Source: Candidatus Nanopelagicales bacterium
Lineage (GTDB): Bacteria; Actinomycetota; Actinomycetes; Nanopelagicales; Nanopelagicaceae
Direction of reading: 5' to 3'
Assembly (NCBI GenBank): GCA_030830475.1
Contig: JAURMX010000035.1
Coordinates: 1 to 64,000 of the forward strand
DNA length: 64,000 nucleotides
The notes beneath the pieces are model-generated. The model had not been told where the DNA came from. It saw nothing but the letters and a program-made list of their open reading frames with translations, and made no database searches. The translations under genes were made by a program, and so were the position numbers. This document shows, piece after piece, positions 37,105-47,858 of the stretch; the first letter of the stretch is position 1, and each line of letters starts with the position of its first letter.

Positions 37105-37896
37105 ATGAATTCAAAGCTACAAGAGGTCTTCACCAAAGCGAAGTCGGAGAATCGAGCCGCGTTAATTGGTTACATGCCAGCTGGGTTTCCCACCTTGGAG
37201 AGATCAAAAAAGATAATCGCTGCAATGATCTCTGGCGGGGTGGATATCGTTGAAGTTGGATTTCCTTACAGTGATCCAGTTATGGATGGACCAATAATTC
37301 AGCAGGCGGCCGAAGTAGCGCTTCGTAATCAAACTAGTGCGGCGGATGTATTAGATGTTGTTTCCAACACCTCTGTTCCAGCATTAGTGATGTCATATTG
37401 GAATCCATTAGAGCGCGCGGGAGTAAGCGATTTTGCAAAGGGCTTAGCTCAAGCAGGGGGAGTTGGTGTTATCACACCAGATTTAACAATAGAGGAATCT
37501 TCTGAGTGGTTTACCGCTACAGATGAAAACCAAGTTGGTCGAGTTTATGTTGTAGCACCGAGTACCAGTGACGAGCGATTGAAAAGAGTTTCGCAAGCCT
37601 GTTCCGGTTTTGTTTATGCAGCGAGCTTGATGGGTGTAACAGGAGCTCGAACCACGGTTTCCGATGCGGCTGAGAATCTAGTTCATCGGGTTCGCAAAGT
37701 AACCGATCTTCCGGTCGCTGTTGGGCTTGGTGTCTCTACCCGGGAGCAGGCGAAGCAGGTAGCCAGTTATGCAGATGGCGTGATAGTTGGCTCAGCCTTT
37801 ATTAAGTTGATTTTGGACTCTGCCAATGAGAAAGATGGGCTGGAAGCGGTTAAAGTTCTCGCCTCAGAGTTAGCCAAAGGGGTTAGGGGAGCTTAA
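37105..37896 (+). CDS. trpA: Tryptophan synthase alpha chain
   Basis: TIM-barrel lyase of 263 aa splitting indole-3-glycerol phosphate; indole is channelled to TrpB. The catalytic Glu is in VDIVEVGFPYSDPVMDGPIIQ, the second catalytic Asp in GVITPDLTIEE, and VYAASLMGVTGARTTV and PVAVGLGVSTREQAKQV complete the pattern. trpD and trpG do not follow, so the tryptophan genes are split in this genome. Confidence 0.97.
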   Translation: MNSKLQEVFTKAKSENRAALIGYMPAGFPTLERSKKIIAAMISGGVDIVEVGFPYSDPVMDGPIIQQAAEVALRNQTSAADVLDVVSNTSVPALVMSYWNPLERAGVSDFAKGLAQAGGVGVITPDLTIEESSEWFTATDENQVGRVYVVAPSTSDERLKRVSQACSGFVYAASLMGVTGARTTVSDAAENLVHRVRKVTDLPVAVGLGVSTREQAKQVASYADGVIVGSAFIKLILDSANEKDGLEAVKVLASELAKGVRGA

Positions 37897-37906
37897 CTTC
37901 CATTCG

Positions 37907-37936
37907 TTGACTGGCTCGCTAAAGAATTATCAGAAT
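37907..37936 (+). promoter_or_regulatory. Promoter of the DsbA-like gene
   Basis: The -35 TTGACT (37907-37912) and -10 CAGAAT (37931-37936) are 18 bases apart. The predicted 5' end is near 37943, leaving a short leader that contains AGAGGAG before the GTG start. Confidence 0.55.
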
Positions 37937-37952
37937 CTATAGAGGAGTTAAA

Positions 37953-38699
37953 GTGCCAAAGGAACCACGCCCGCGCGACAAGCACAAAAATAAAAATACT
38001 GGCGACACAGTTACGCGCAATATCGTAATCGGAATGGTGGCCTTAGTGGTGCTCTCAGGGTTAATCTTCACTGTAATTGACAAGCGCAGCTCCTCCGAGG
38101 TCGCTTTACCTGCCACAATTGAAAGCATTGATTCATCAAAAAATGGTGCACCACTTGTTGGTCAATTACTGCCGGAGAATGATTATGGAGTTTCTTTCAA
38201 TGAGGAGAATCCTTTCCGCATCGATATTTGGGAGGATTTTCAGTGTCCATATTGCAAGTTTTTTGAAACTGAGATGAATCAGTATTTAGAGTCTTTGGTA
38301 AGAGATAATCAAGCCAAGATTGTTTACCACATGGCCTCCTTCTTGGGTCAGGAATCAGTACGGGCGGCAAATGCCGTTAACTGCGCAGTAAATGAAGGTC
38401 GCTTCATCGAGTATCACCGCGCGCTTTATGAGGTACAAGCCGCAGAAAATAGCGGAATTTTCTCAAACAAGAATTTGATTGAAATCGGTAAACGTCTGGG
38501 AATTTCAAATCCAGAGTTTGAATCTTGTGTAAATGATTTAAAGTTTGCCGACGCGGTTTCAAATGTTGCTGGTTCAATGAAGAAAAATGGCGTCGAGGGA
38601 ACTCCGACCGTTTTCCTCAATGGCAAACAGTGGAACCGCACAAGTTCGGAGTTCCAACTTGAAGAGTTTAAGGCGGCGGTGGAAGCAGCCAGACAATAA
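37953..38699 (+). CDS. Membrane-anchored DsbA-like thiol-disulfide oxidoreductase
   Basis: Protein of 248 aa with a basic N-terminus, one membrane helix (about 24-46, NIVIGMVALVVLSGLIFTVID) and an extracytoplasmic thioredoxin-fold domain of the DsbA/DSBA_4 type. The redox pair is C98-P-Y-C101 in DFQCPYCKFFETEMN, and the cis-Pro loop appears as VEGTPTVFLNG. It probably makes or rearranges disulfides in exported proteins. The GTG start has AGAGGAG upstream. Its TAA overlaps the lgt ATG by one base, so the two are coupled although their functions differ. Confidence 0.88.
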   Translation: MPKEPRPRDKHKNKNTGDTVTRNIVIGMVALVVLSGLIFTVIDKRSSSEVALPATIESIDSSKNGAPLVGQLLPENDYGVSFNEENPFRIDIWEDFQCPYCKFFETEMNQYLESLVRDNQAKIVYHMASFLGQESVRAANAVNCAVNEGRFIEYHRALYEVQAAENSGIFSNKNLIEIGKRLGISNPEFESCVNDLKFADAVSNVAGSMKKNGVEGTPTVFLNGKQWNRTSSEFQLEEFKAAVEAARQ

Positions 38700-39532
38700 T
38701 GTTTGCTGCAATTCCATCACCGACCCAATCTCAATTTGAAGTTGGACCGTTAACCTTTCATTTCTACGCTCTGTGCATCATCCTCGGAGTTGCTGCTGCC
38801 GTTTTGATTGGCAACCGTAGATATGTAGGTTTAGGTGGCAAATCTGGTGTTGTTGGTGATGTGGCGGTTTTTGCAGTCCCCGCTGGAGTTATAGGTGGGC
38901 GGCTTTACCACGTTATTACCTCTCCAGAGAAATACTTTGGAGTTGGCGGAGATCCAGTCGCAATATTTTTTATCTGGCAGGGAGGATTGGGAATTTGGGG
39001 CGCGATAACACTTGGTTTTGCCGCTGCATATTTGTCATATCATCGCAATCCACAAAATTCAGGAATTGAATTTTCCAGATTTGCTGATGCTTTGGCTCCT
39101 GCTTTACTTGTGGCGCAGGCAATTGGTCGCTGGGGTAATTGGTTCAATAAAGAGTTGTTTGGCAGACCGCTCGATGCACCTTGGGCATTAGAGATTCCAT
39201 CCGCTTATCGACCAATTGGTTACTCTGGTTATGAAACCTTCCATCCTGTCTTTTTATACGAGTCCATCTGGTGTTTAGCGGTAGCGGCTTTTCTTATTTT
39301 TTACCCGAAATTAGGGAAGCTTAGAGCCGGATCTATTTTCTCTCTTTATGTTGCACTTTATAGTTTTGGCAGAGGCCTAATTGAGTTAATTAGGATTGAT
39401 GAGTCTAATCTAATACTTGGTCTCCGACTAAATGTTTTTACCAGTATTTTCTTGATTTTAGCTGCGGCAGTGTATCTATACCGCCACAGAAACATCCAGA
39501 GTGGCAAACTTAATAGCCCTCAAGGTAACTAG
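38699..39532 (+). CDS. lgt: Prolipoprotein diacylglyceryl transferase
   Basis: Polytopic membrane enzyme of 277 aa that transfers diacylglycerol to the lipobox cysteine, the first step of lipoprotein maturation. Around seven membrane helices are visible, with GPLTFHFYALCIILG at the start, GGRLYHVI, the GGLGIWGAITLG segment (HGG-type motif with Q-G-G here), the Lgt signature AIGRWGNWFNKELFGRPL and HPVFLYESIW. Many Actinobacteria place lgt next to the trp genes, as seen here. The start overlaps the upstream stop (TAATG). Confidence 0.95.
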   Translation: MFAAIPSPTQSQFEVGPLTFHFYALCIILGVAAAVLIGNRRYVGLGGKSGVVGDVAVFAVPAGVIGGRLYHVITSPEKYFGVGGDPVAIFFIWQGGLGIWGAITLGFAAAYLSYHRNPQNSGIEFSRFADALAPALLVAQAIGRWGNWFNKELFGRPLDAPWALEIPSAYRPIGYSGYETFHPVFLYESIWCLAVAAFLIFYPKLGKLRAGSIFSLYVALYSFGRGLIELIRIDESNLILGLRLNVFTSIFLILAAAVYLYRHRNIQSGKLNSPQGN

Positions 39533-39538
39533 TAGAGT
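39533..39538 (+). promoter_or_regulatory. Leaderless -10 element for the VIT-family gene
   Basis: TAGAGT begins right after the lgt TAG and ends 6 bases before the next ATG, giving a leaderless arrangement. Confidence 0.5.
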
Positions 39539-39544
39539 ACGACT

Positions 39545-40252
39545 ATGGGTTTAGAGGAAATTCATCTCCGTAATGAAAACCATCGCACGCATCGTGCCGG
39601 GTGGCTGCGTGCCGCTGTTCTTGGCGCAAATGATGGATTGGTATCAACCGCATCGCTAATGATCGGCGTTGTATCTGCCCAGAGAAATGATTTTGTAGTG
39701 ACGGCAGGTCTTGCCGGTATCGCAGCTGGTGCTATGTCAATGGCGGTCGGAGAGTTTGTTTCAGTTAGATCCCAAAATGATATTGAGGAATCAGATCGTA
39801 AATTAGAGATTGAACATTTAGCCCTCGATCCTGAGGGCGAGTTAGAGGAGTTAACTCAGATTTATCAGGCTAGAGGTTTGAGTCGTGAGACCGCATCCCA
39901 AGTAGCCAAGGAACTTCATGAGCATGATGCGCTAGGTGCACATTTGCGTGATGAGTTAGGACAGCATGATGCGACAAAGGCCCGTCCTATGCAGGCCGCA
40001 ATTGCATCAGCCCTAAGCTTTACAGCAGGCGGAGCGATTCCTTTGATTGGCGCTTTGGCGCCGAGTTTAGGCAGTAAGGCTCTGTCGATCGTAGGCATAA
40101 CACTTGTAGGACTCATGATTGCAGGGTTAATTAGTGCGAAGACCGCAGGTTCCAGTGTGGTGCGCACTACCGGTCGAATTCTCTTCGGAGGCATTTTAGG
40201 TATGGCGATTACCGCAGGGGTAGGACAGGCCGCCCACATATCAGGAATTTAA
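39545..40252 (+). CDS. VIT1/CCC1-family Fe2+/Mn2+ transporter
   Basis: Membrane protein of 235 aa of the vacuolar iron transporter family. The first helix carries GANDGLVSTASLMIGVVSA, followed by AAGAMSMAVGEFVSVRSQND, both strong family signatures. A charged helical cytoplasmic domain (about 80-145, Glu- and His-rich) precedes three C-terminal membrane helices. By homology it moves Fe2+ or Mn2+ out of the cytoplasm; the bacterial role is mostly inferred. It has its own leaderless promoter and 128 bases separate it from gltB. Confidence 0.88.
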   Translation: MGLEEIHLRNENHRTHRAGWLRAAVLGANDGLVSTASLMIGVVSAQRNDFVVTAGLAGIAAGAMSMAVGEFVSVRSQNDIEESDRKLEIEHLALDPEGELEELTQIYQARGLSRETASQVAKELHEHDALGAHLRDELGQHDATKARPMQAAIASALSFTAGGAIPLIGALAPSLGSKALSIVGITLVGLMIAGLISAKTAGSSVVRTTGRILFGGILGMAITAGVGQAAHISGI

Positions 40253-40283
40253 AGAGCACTGCACCTACCCGAATCACTTCTCT

Positions 40284-40295
40284 ATCTCTAGAGAT
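40284..40295 (+). promoter_or_regulatory. 12-base perfect palindrome upstream of gltB
   Basis: ATCTCTAGAGAT is a perfect inverted repeat, flanked more loosely by GAATC and GATTC. It lies in the 128-base gap between the VIT gene and gltB, about 85 bases before the gltB start. It could be an operator. With CTAT in front, it loosely resembles the CTAT-N6-ATAG box of the nitrogen regulator AmtR, but with ATAG changed to AGAT. The rest of the gap has no clear promoter. Confidence 0.35.
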
Positions 40296-40380
40296 TCTTG
40301 ATACATTTCCCCTCTTATTCGGGCCATCGCCGTCCCAAACATCACTAGATAAGTAACAGTAGAAACCAGTGGGGACAACC

Positions 40381-43300
40381 GTGGCAAGCAAATCGCCTTT
40401 TTCCGCTCTGCCGAGCGCACAGGGTTTATACAACCCTGCCTACGAACATGATGCCTGCGGTGTGGCGATGGTTGCAACCCTCAAGAAAACTGCGACCCAT
40501 GAAATTGTGCAACAAGGCTTAACTGCGCTTCGAAACTTAGAGCACCGTGGCGCATCCGGAGCTGAGGTAAACAGCGGAGATGGCGCGGGTATCCTGACAA
40601 GAATTCCTGATGAGTTCTTCCGTTCTGTTTTGAATTTTGAATTACCAGCATTAAGTAAATATGCAGCAGGTGTTGTTTTCCTTCCTCATGACTTTGCAGG
40701 CAAGGCTCGAATTGCTCAAATAGCAAAGGAGGAAAATCTAGAGATATTGGGTTGGCGAGAGCTACCGATCAACTCAAGCTCACTCGGGGCAACCGCACTT
40801 TCAGTTATGCCTAAATTCGAGCAGATATTTGTTTCGACAAAAGATGGAGTTTCAGATTTAGATTTAGATCGCAGATCCTTTTGTTTCCGCAAAAGAGTAG
40901 AACATGAACTTTCAGTTTATTTCGCTTCACTTTCTTCGCGAACCATTGTTTATAAAGGCATGCTCACAACTGGTCAGTTAGAAGAGTTCTTCCCTGATTT
41001 ATCAAACCCACTCTTTAAATCACCATTAGCTTTGGTGCACTCTCGATTCTCAACCAACACCTTTCCTTCGTGGCCTTTAGCCCACCCCTATCGCTTCATC
41101 GCGCACAACGGTGAAATCAACACAGTTAGAGGTAACCGGAACTGGATGGCAGCACGTGAAGCTTTATTAGAAAGTGATTTGATTCCGGGTGATATCAAAC
41201 GACTCTTTCCAATTGTTGATCCCTCCGGTAGCGACTCAGCTTCATTTGATGAGGTTTTGGAGCTACTTTATTTAGGCGGCAGAACTTTGCCCCATTCTGT
41301 ATTGATGATGATTCCTGAGGCGTGGGAAAACCATGACACCATGCCCAATGAATTAAAAGACTTTTATCGTTTCCATGCCTCATTGATGGAGCCATGGGAT
41401 GGACCAGCTTGTGTGACCTTTACCGATGGCAAACAAATCGGCGCAGTTTTAGATCGCAACGGCCTTCGCCCTTCGCGTTTTTGGGTTACCGATGATGGCT
41501 TGGTGATTTTGGCCAGCGAGGTTGGCGTTTTAGATGTACCCCAAGAAAGGGTAGTTAGAAAAGGTCGCTTACAGCCAGGACGTATGTTCTTGGTTGATAT
41601 CGAAGCGGGCAGAATTATTGAAGATGAAGAAATTAAAAATACTTTGGCAGCTAGCGCTCCATATGGGGAGTGGTTACATGCCGGAATAATACGTCTATCA
41701 GATCTACCTGCTCGCGAGCACATTATTTATCCGCACTCATCGGTCGTGCGCCGTCAGAGAGCTTTTGGTTATACGGAGGAGGAGCTTCGGGTAATCATCA
41801 CTCCAATGGCAAAGACCGGAGTAGAGCCAATTGGATCTATGGGTACTGACACCCCAATTGCAGCTCTGTCGGAGAAGCCCCGTTTGTTATTTGATTACTT
41901 CTCACAGCTCTTTGCACAGGTAACCAACCCACCTCTAGATGCGATTCGAGAAGAGCTGGTTACCTCCCTCGGCGGCTCTATTGGTCCAGAACACAATCTT
42001 CTTGATCCCGGCCCTGCATCATGCCGTCAAATTTCTTTGGCTTTCCCCGTGATTGACAATGATGAGCTAGCCAAGGTTATTCATGTAAATGCAGAGAATA
42101 ATCATCCTGGCTTGTCAGCTTATGTAGTTAAGGGTTTGTTCCCTATTGCAGATGGCGGAGAAGGTTTAAAGGAGCGCATCGAAGAGATTAGGGCAGAGGT
42201 TTCTCGAGCGATTGAAGATGGCGCTCGCGTAATAGTTCTGTCGGATCGAGATGGAGATGCCGACAACGCTCCAATTCCATCTCTACTTCTAACCTCAGCG
42301 GTTCATCACCATCTAATTCGGGAGAAGACCCGCACCAAGGTGGGGCTAATTGTTGAGACCGGCGAGGTGCGAGAGGTGCATCATGTTGCACTTTTGATTG
42401 GTTATGGCGCTGCTGCCGTTAACCCTTACCTGGCCATGGAAACCGCAGAAGATTTAGTATTGCAGGGGATCATTACTGGAATTACCCCAGAAAAAGCGGT
42501 TAAGAATTTAATTAAATCTTTGGGTAAAGGTGTATTAAAAGTAATGTCAAAGATGGGAATTTCTACTATCGCGTCTTACACCGGCGCGCAGGTATTTGAA
42601 GCGATTGGTTTGTCTCAGGCTGTCATTGATGAGTATTTTGCCGGGACGACCTCGCGTTTGGGGGGCGTTAATATCTCAGTCATCGCTGAAGAGACAATCG
42701 CAAGACATCACATTGCTTACCCACCCGGGGGAGAAGTTCCTGGTTCAAAACGTTTACAAATTGGTGGCGAGTATCAGTGGCGCCGCGATGGTGAACCACA
42801 TCTATTTGATCCAGAAACTGTGTTCACATTGCAGCATTCAACTCGGTCAAAGCGATATGACATATTTAAGAGATACACCACAAAGATCGACAATCAATCA
42901 AAATCCTTGATGACGTTGCGTGGACTCTTCTCATTCAAAGATGGTGTTCGCACTCCAGTTTCGATTGATGAAGTTGAGCCTGTTTCAGAGATAGTGAAGC
43001 GGTTCTCAACAGGTGCTATGTCATATGGATCAATCTCTCAAGAAGCGCATGAAACATTAGCTATTGCTATGAATCGTCTAGGTGCTAAATCCAATACCGG
43101 TGAGGGCGGCGAGGATCCAGCTCGGTTCAAGCCTGAGCCAAATGGGGATTCAAAGCGTTCTGCAATCAAGCAGGTTGCTTCTGGAAGATTTGGCGTGACA
43201 AGCGAGTACTTGGTTAATGCCGATGATATTCAAATCAAAATGGCACAAGGCGCTAAGCCAGGAGAGGGCGGACAGCTACCTGGCAACAAGATTTATCCAT

Positions 43301-44910
43301 GGATTGCAAAGGTGCGTTACTCCACACCTGGCGTTGGATTGATTTCGCCTCCTCCTCATCATGACATTTACTCAATCGAGGATCTTGCACAATTAATCCA
43401 TGATTTGAAGAACTCTAATAAAGAGGCGCGAGTACACGTAAAACTAGTTGCCGAGGTTGGTGTCGGAACTGTTGCGGCTGGAGTTAGCAAAGCACATGCC
43501 GATGTCGTTTTAATCTCAGGTCATGACGGTGGCACTGGTGCCTCTCCACTTACATCTCTAAAGCATGCTGGTGCGCCATGGGAGTTGGGCCTGGCTGAAA
43601 CTCAGCAGACACTTTTGCTAAATGGTTTGCGTGATCGCATCGTTGTTCAAACCGATGGTCAAATGAAGACAGGTCGCGATGTAATTATCGCTGCACTACT
43701 GGGTGCAGAGGAGTTTGGTTTTGCAACCGCTCCACTTGTTGTATCAGGTTGCGTCATGATGAGGGTTTGTCATTTAGATACCTGCCCAGTTGGGGTAGCT
43801 ACACAAAATCCAGAGTTACGAAAGAGATTTACTGGAAAACCGGAGTTTGTAGAAACCTTCTTCGAATACATTGCAGAAGAGGTAAGGGAGTGGCTCGCCA
43901 AATTCGGGTTTAGAAGCTTGGAAGAGGCTATTGGCCAGGTAGAGCTTTTGGATACGCAGGCAGCGGTAGATCATTGGAAGGCAAGTGGATTAGATCTTTC
44001 GCCAATACTTGCAGTTCCTGCGATTGCTAAAGATGGGGCACGACGTAACACCACCAAGCAGGACCATGGTTTGGAATCTGCTTTGGACAATGAACTAATT
44101 GATTTAGCAAAGCCTGCGCTAGAACAAGGACAAACCATTAAATTGCAGTTGGCGATTAGAAACCGCAATCGCACAGTTGGAACAATGCTGGGCTCTGAGA
44201 TCACCAGAAGATTTGGCGGAGCCGGCTTGCCAGAGGACAGCATCGACATCACCTTCCATGGCTCTGCTGGTCAATCCCTTGGCGCCTTTATTCCACGAGG
44301 CTTAACTCTGCGTTTATATGGTGATACCAATGATTATTTAGGTAAAGGATTGTCTGGCGGACGATTGATTGTGCGTCCAGATGAGAAAGCAAAGTTTGCA
44401 TCCGAGAAAAATGTCATCGCTGGAAATGTCATCGGATATGGCGCAACCACTGGTGAAATATTTGTGCGTGGTGTAGTGGGAGAACGTTTCTGCGTTAGAA
44501 ATTCGGGAGCAACCGCCGTTGTTGAGGGCGTGGGGGACCATGCCTGCGAGTACATGACAGGTGGCACAGTTGTGATTCTGGGCCAGACTGGTCGAAATTT
44601 AGCGGCCGGCATGTCAGGGGGTAGAGCCTTCGTCCTTGATTTGAACCCTGATTTGGTAAACAAAGAGATGGTTGATGTACTGAGTGTTCCACAAGACCAA
44701 TCAGAAAAACTACGTGGCATCATTTCGAAATTCTTTGTCGATACTGGTTCGACCGTTGCTGGCGAGTTATTAAATGATTGGAATGCGGCTCAAAAGCGAA
44801 TCACCATGGTCATGCCTAGGGATTTTGCCAAGGTGTTAGATGTTATTGATAAAGCAGAACGTGAAGGTCGCTCTGCAGAGCAAGCAATCATGGAGGTGCT
44901 AAATGGCTGA
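40381..44910 (+). CDS. gltB: Glutamate synthase, large (alpha) subunit
   Basis: Ferredoxin/NADPH-GOGAT large subunit of 1509 aa converting glutamine and 2-oxoglutarate to two glutamates. The class II glutaminase nucleophile is Cys26 in [12 protein letters not shown], so a propeptide of 25 residues is probably removed. [29 protein letters not shown] follows. The central and FMN domains have [22 protein letters not shown] and [22 protein letters not shown] with the 3Fe-4S cysteines, and the C-terminal GXGXG domain is present. A GTG four codons upstream (40369) is an alternative start; GGGGAC precedes the chosen GTG. It overlaps gltD by 8 bases. Confidence 0.97.
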   Translation: MASKSPFSALPSAQGLYNPAYEHDACGVAMVATLKKTATHEIVQQGLTALRNLEHRGASGAEVNSGDGAGILTRIPDEFFRSVLNFELPALSKYAAGVVFLPHDFAGKARIAQIAKEENLEILGWRELPINSSSLGATALSVMPKFEQIFVSTKDGVSDLDLDRRSFCFRKRVEHELSVYFASLSSRTIVYKGMLTTGQLEEFFPDLSNPLFKSPLALVHSRFSTNTFPSWPLAHPYRFIAHNGEINTVRGNRNWMAAREALLESDLIPGDIKRLFPIVDPSGSDSASFDEVLELLYLGGRTLPHSVLMMIPEAWENHDTMPNELKDFYRFHASLMEPWDGPACVTFTDGKQIGAVLDRNGLRPSRFWVTDDGLVILASEVGVLDVPQERVVRKGRLQPGRMFLVDIEAGRIIEDEEIKNTLAASAPYGEWLHAGIIRLSDLPAREHIIYPHSSVVRRQRAFGYTEEELRVIITPMAKTGVEPIGSMGTDTPIAALSEKPRLLFDYFSQLFAQVTNPPLDAIREELVTSLGGSIGPEHNLLDPGPASCRQISLAFPVIDNDELAKVIHVNAENNHPGLSAYVVKGLFPIADGGEGLKERIEEIRAEVSRAIEDGARVIVLSDRDGDADNAPIPSLLLTSAVHHHLIREKTRTKVGLIVETGEVREVHHVALLIGYGAAAVNPYLAMETAEDLVLQGIITGITPEKAVKNLIKSLGKGVLKVMSKMGISTIASYTGAQVFEAIGLSQAVIDEYFAGTTSRLGGVNISVIAEETIARHHIAYPPGGEVPGSKRLQIGGEYQWRRDGEPHLFDPETVFTLQHSTRSKRYDIFKRYTTKIDNQSKSLMTLRGLFSFKDGVRTPVSIDEVEPVSEIVKRFSTGAMSYGSISQEAHETLAIAMNRLGAKSNTGEGGEDPARFKPEPNGDSKRSAIKQVASGRFGVTSEYLVNADDIQIKMAQGAKPGEGGQLPGNKIYPWIAKVRYSTPGVGLISPPPHHDIYSIEDLAQLIHDLKNSNKEARVHVKLVAEVGVGTVAAGVSKAHADVVLISGHDGGTGASPLTSLKHAGAPWELGLAETQQTLLLNGLRDRIVVQTDGQMKTGRDVIIAALLGAEEFGFATAPLVVSGCVMMRVCHLDTCPVGVATQNPELRKRFTGKPEFVETFFEYIAEEVREWLAKFGFRSLEEAIGQVELLDTQAAVDHWKASGLDLSPILAVPAIAKDGARRNTTKQDHGLESALDNELIDLAKPALEQGQTIKLQLAIRNRNRTVGTMLGSEITRRFGGAGLPEDSIDITFHGSAGQSLGAFIPRGLTLRLYGDTNDYLGKGLSGGRLIVRPDEKAKFASEKNVIAGNVIGYGATTGEIFVRGVVGERFCVRNSGATAVVEGVGDHACEYMTGGTVVILGQTGRNLAAGMSGGRAFVLDLNPDLVNKEMVDVLSVPQDQSEKLRGIISKFFVDTGSTVAGELLNDWNAAQKRITMVMPRDFAKVLDVIDKAEREGRSAEQAIMEVLNG

Positions 44911-46360
44911 TCCCAAAGGTTTTCTAAACACAGGAAGGGAGACTCCTAAGCGCCGTCCAGTGGATGTACGCATCAGAGACTGGAAAGAGGTCTATGAGGA
45001 GCAGGAGTTCGGTGTGCTTCAAAAGCAAGCTGGACGTTGCATGGATTGTGGAATTCCTTTTTGTCACCAAGGTTGCCCGCTCGGCAATTTAATACCAGAG
45101 TGGAATGACTTAATTTGGCGCAATGAAAAGAGCGATGCGATTGATCGTCTTCATGCTACGAATAACTTTCCCGAGTTCACAGGAAGGCTTTGTCCTGCAC
45201 CTTGTGAAACCGCTTGCGTCCTAGGAATCAATCAGGATCCAGTAACCATTAAGCAGGTGGAGCTTCGTACGATCGAAGAGGCATTTTCCTCGGGAAATGT
45301 CAGGCCGATGCAGCCCGATCGCATGACTGGAAAAACAATTGCGGTCATTGGTTCTGGTCCGGCTGGTTTGGCGGCAGCACAACAACTGACTCGAGCTGGT
45401 CACACCGTCGTGGTTTACGAGAGGGCGCCAAAGATTGGTGGTCTGTTGCGTTATGGAATACCAGAGTTCAAAATGGAGAAATCGGTATTAGATCGACGTC
45501 TCAATCAAATGCAGCGCGAAGGAACCCGTTTTAGAGCCGGCGTTAATGTCGGCGTAGATATAACAGCTAAAGAGCTGAAGAGTAGATATGACGCGGTTGT
45601 TCTGGCAGTTGGCGCAACTCAATGGCGAGATTTAGAAATCCCAGGTCGCTCCAACAAAGGTGTTTACCAGGCGATGGAGTATTTGCCCTGGGGAAATAAA
45701 CAAGCGCAAGATGAGTTAACTCAAGAGCCACCGATAAATGCAAATGGCAAACATGTAATCATTCTCGGCGGTGGAGATACTGGTGCAGATTGTTTGGGCA
45801 CTGCAATCCGTCAAGGTGCGGCAAGCATTACGCAGATTGAAATTATGCCAAGACCAACCGAGGAGCGCCCCAGCTCTCAACCATGGCCAACCTATCCCAT
45901 GGTTTATAGGGTTAGTAGTGCGCATGAAGAATCTGGCGAACGTCTCTATTCGATTTCAACTGAGGAGTTCATTGGAGATGGGCAAGGAAATCTTAAGGCG
46001 CTAAAAATTGTAGAAACGCGCATGGTTGATGGAAAGTTTGAAAGAGTTCCAGGCACTGAAAAAGAGCTTCCAGCCGATCTAGTTTTTCTTGCGATGGGAT
46101 TCACTGGGGTTGAGAAAAATGAATTAGTAACTGGGTTCAATCTCGCGATGGATCAAAGAGGAAACATCGCGCGTAATCAAAATTATGAAACTAATGTTGA
46201 AGATGTCTATGTTTGCGGTGATGCTGGCAGAGGACAATCTTTGATTGTATGGGCGATTGCAGAGGGCAGAAGTGCGGCAGCCGCGGTGGACAAAGCATTG
46301 ATGGGTAGAACTCAACTTCCTGCGCCTATCGAACCAACCGCCAGACCGTTGACGGTTTAG
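44903..46360 (+). CDS. gltD: Glutamate synthase, small (beta) subunit
   Basis: NADPH-oxidising flavoprotein subunit of 485 aa that feeds electrons to GltB. The N-terminal Fe-S region has [24 protein letters not shown] and [15 protein letters not shown]. Two dinucleotide folds follow: FAD-binding [16 protein letters not shown] and NADPH-binding [16 protein letters not shown]. The terminal [25 protein letters not shown] is typical. It is coupled to gltB and is the last gene of that pair; a leaderless promoter begins the next gene. Confidence 0.97.
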   Translation: MADPKGFLNTGRETPKRRPVDVRIRDWKEVYEEQEFGVLQKQAGRCMDCGIPFCHQGCPLGNLIPEWNDLIWRNEKSDAIDRLHATNNFPEFTGRLCPAPCETACVLGINQDPVTIKQVELRTIEEAFSSGNVRPMQPDRMTGKTIAVIGSGPAGLAAAQQLTRAGHTVVVYERAPKIGGLLRYGIPEFKMEKSVLDRRLNQMQREGTRFRAGVNVGVDITAKELKSRYDAVVLAVGATQWRDLEIPGRSNKGVYQAMEYLPWGNKQAQDELTQEPPINANGKHVIILGGGDTGADCLGTAIRQGAASITQIEIMPRPTEERPSSQPWPTYPMVYRVSSAHEESGERLYSISTEEFIGDGQGNLKALKIVETRMVDGKFERVPGTEKELPADLVFLAMGFTGVEKNELVTGFNLAMDQRGNIARNQNYETNVEDVYVCGDAGRGQSLIVWAIAEGRSAAAAVDKALMGRTQLPAPIEPTARPLTV

Positions 46361-46387
46361 CGATTTAGTCTCCCGAGAGAAATGGCA

Positions 46388-46393
46388 TAAAAT
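46388..46393 (+). promoter_or_regulatory. Leaderless -10 element for pyk
   Basis: TAAAAT ends 6 bases before the pyk ATG, with no ribosome-binding site between. This is one of the clearest leaderless candidates in the window. Confidence 0.55.
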
Positions 46394-46399
46394 AACCAG

Positions 46400-47839
46400 A
46401 TGCGCCGCGCCAAAATTGTTTGCACTATGGGTCCTGCCGTTGAATCTGAGGAGAAGGCAGCCCAGCTCATTGCAGCGGGTATGAATGTGGCTCGTTTGAA
46501 CCTTTCTCACGGCGGTTATGAGGAGCATCAAAATCGCCTAAATCTCATACGCAAAGCGGCGGCCGATGCAGGTAAACCGGTCGCAATTTTGGTGGATCTA
46601 CAGGGCCCCAAAATTCGCTTAGGTCGATTTGAGAATGGTCCTCACGATTTGAGCCGTGGCGATATTTTTACAATTACTACAGATGAAATATCTGGGACCA
46701 AAGAGCGAGTCGGAACAACTTACAAAGGATTGCCAGGGGATTGTCGTAAAGGCGATCGCATTTTGATCGATGATGGAAAGGTCACCGTTGAAGTTATCGA
46801 AGTTAAGGGCAATGATGTTGTTACCAAAGTAATTGAGCCCGGTCCAGTCTCCAACAATAAGGGCATTAATCTTCCTGGAGTTGCCGTTTCTGTACCAGCA
46901 ATGTCAGAGAAAGATAAAGAGGATCTACGTTGGGGGTTGAAAGCAGGGGCGGATTTCATCGCACTTTCATTTGTTCGCTCAGCAAAAGATATTGTTGATG
47001 TGCATCAAATTATGGATGAGGTCGGAAACCGAGTTCCCGTAATTGCCAAAATAGAAAAACCTCAGGCCGTTGAAAACTTAGAGGAGATTGTTGCGGCATT
47101 TGATGGCATTATGGTGGCGCGTGGCGACTTAGGTGTTGAAATGCCAATCGAAGATATTCCACTTGTACAAAAACGTTGCGTGACCTTGGCACGTGAAAAT
47201 GCCAAACCGGTTATCGTGGCTACTCAGATGCTGGACTCAATGATCACTAACTCTCGCCCAACACGTGCGGAAGCAACGGATTGCGCCAATGCGGTTTTGG
47301 ACGGAGCAGATGCACTGATGCTTTCTGGCGAGACTAGTGTTGGCGACTTTGCAATTGAAGCGGTTCAAACTATGGCTCGAATCATCCAAAAAACAGAACA
47401 AGAGGCTCTACATCTAATTCCAGCTTTACAACACAATCCAAGAACCAAAGGTGGGGCAATAACTAAAGCTGCTACCGAGGTAGGTCTGACAGTTGGAGCA
47501 AAGTTCCTAGCTGCATTTACAAAATCAGGAGATTCTGCGCGCCGTATGTCCCGCCTGCGATCACCAATTCCCATTCTCGCGCTAACCCCAGATGCTGAAA
47601 CCTTCAATCAAATGTCTTTAACTTGGGGCGTCGAGCCAATCCTTACCCCACTAGTTACAACCACCGATGAAATGGTCAAGCAGGTTGATTCCATAGTTCT
47701 TGAATCCCAAAGAGTCGCAAAGGGTGAGTTGATTCTCATTGTGGCGGGCTCTCCTCCTGGGATTCCAGGTTCAACTAATGCGATGCGGGTTCATCAAGTA
47801 GGAGATGCTGTAGGTGGCGTAGCTCCGGCATATCGTTAG
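46400..47839 (+). CDS. pyk: Pyruvate kinase
   Basis: Glycolytic enzyme of 479 aa converting phosphoenolpyruvate and ADP to pyruvate and ATP. RRAKIVCTMGPAVESEEKA and NVARLNLSHGGYEEH open the barrel, and the active-site signature with the catalytic lysine is VIAKIEKPQAVENLEEI. MVARGDLGVEMP, ATQMLDSMITNSRPTRAEATD and GADALMLSGETSVGDF follow, then the B-domain-flanked C-terminal allosteric domain. The TAG stop overlaps the -10 element of the downstream tRNA-like gene. Confidence 0.97.
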   Translation: MRRAKIVCTMGPAVESEEKAAQLIAAGMNVARLNLSHGGYEEHQNRLNLIRKAAADAGKPVAILVDLQGPKIRLGRFENGPHDLSRGDIFTITTDEISGTKERVGTTYKGLPGDCRKGDRILIDDGKVTVEVIEVKGNDVVTKVIEPGPVSNNKGINLPGVAVSVPAMSEKDKEDLRWGLKAGADFIALSFVRSAKDIVDVHQIMDEVGNRVPVIAKIEKPQAVENLEEIVAAFDGIMVARGDLGVEMPIEDIPLVQKRCVTLARENAKPVIVATQMLDSMITNSRPTRAEATDCANAVLDGADALMLSGETSVGDFAIEAVQTMARIIQKTEQEALHLIPALQHNPRTKGGAITKAATEVGLTVGAKFLAAFTKSGDSARRMSRLRSPIPILALTPDAETFNQMSLTWGVEPILTPLVTTTDEMVKQVDSIVLESQRVAKGELILIVAGSPPGIPGSTNAMRVHQVGDAVGGVAPAYR

Positions 47840-47842
47840 AAT
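47837..47842 (+). promoter_or_regulatory. -10 element for the tRNA-like gene and ANTAR regulator
   Basis: TAGAAT overlaps the pyk stop codon and would start transcription near 47849, about 10 bases upstream of the tRNA 5' end. It could drive the tRNA and the regulator as one transcript. No -35 is obvious. Confidence 0.45.
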
Positions 47843-47858
47843 AAGAAGTGTAGAACCA

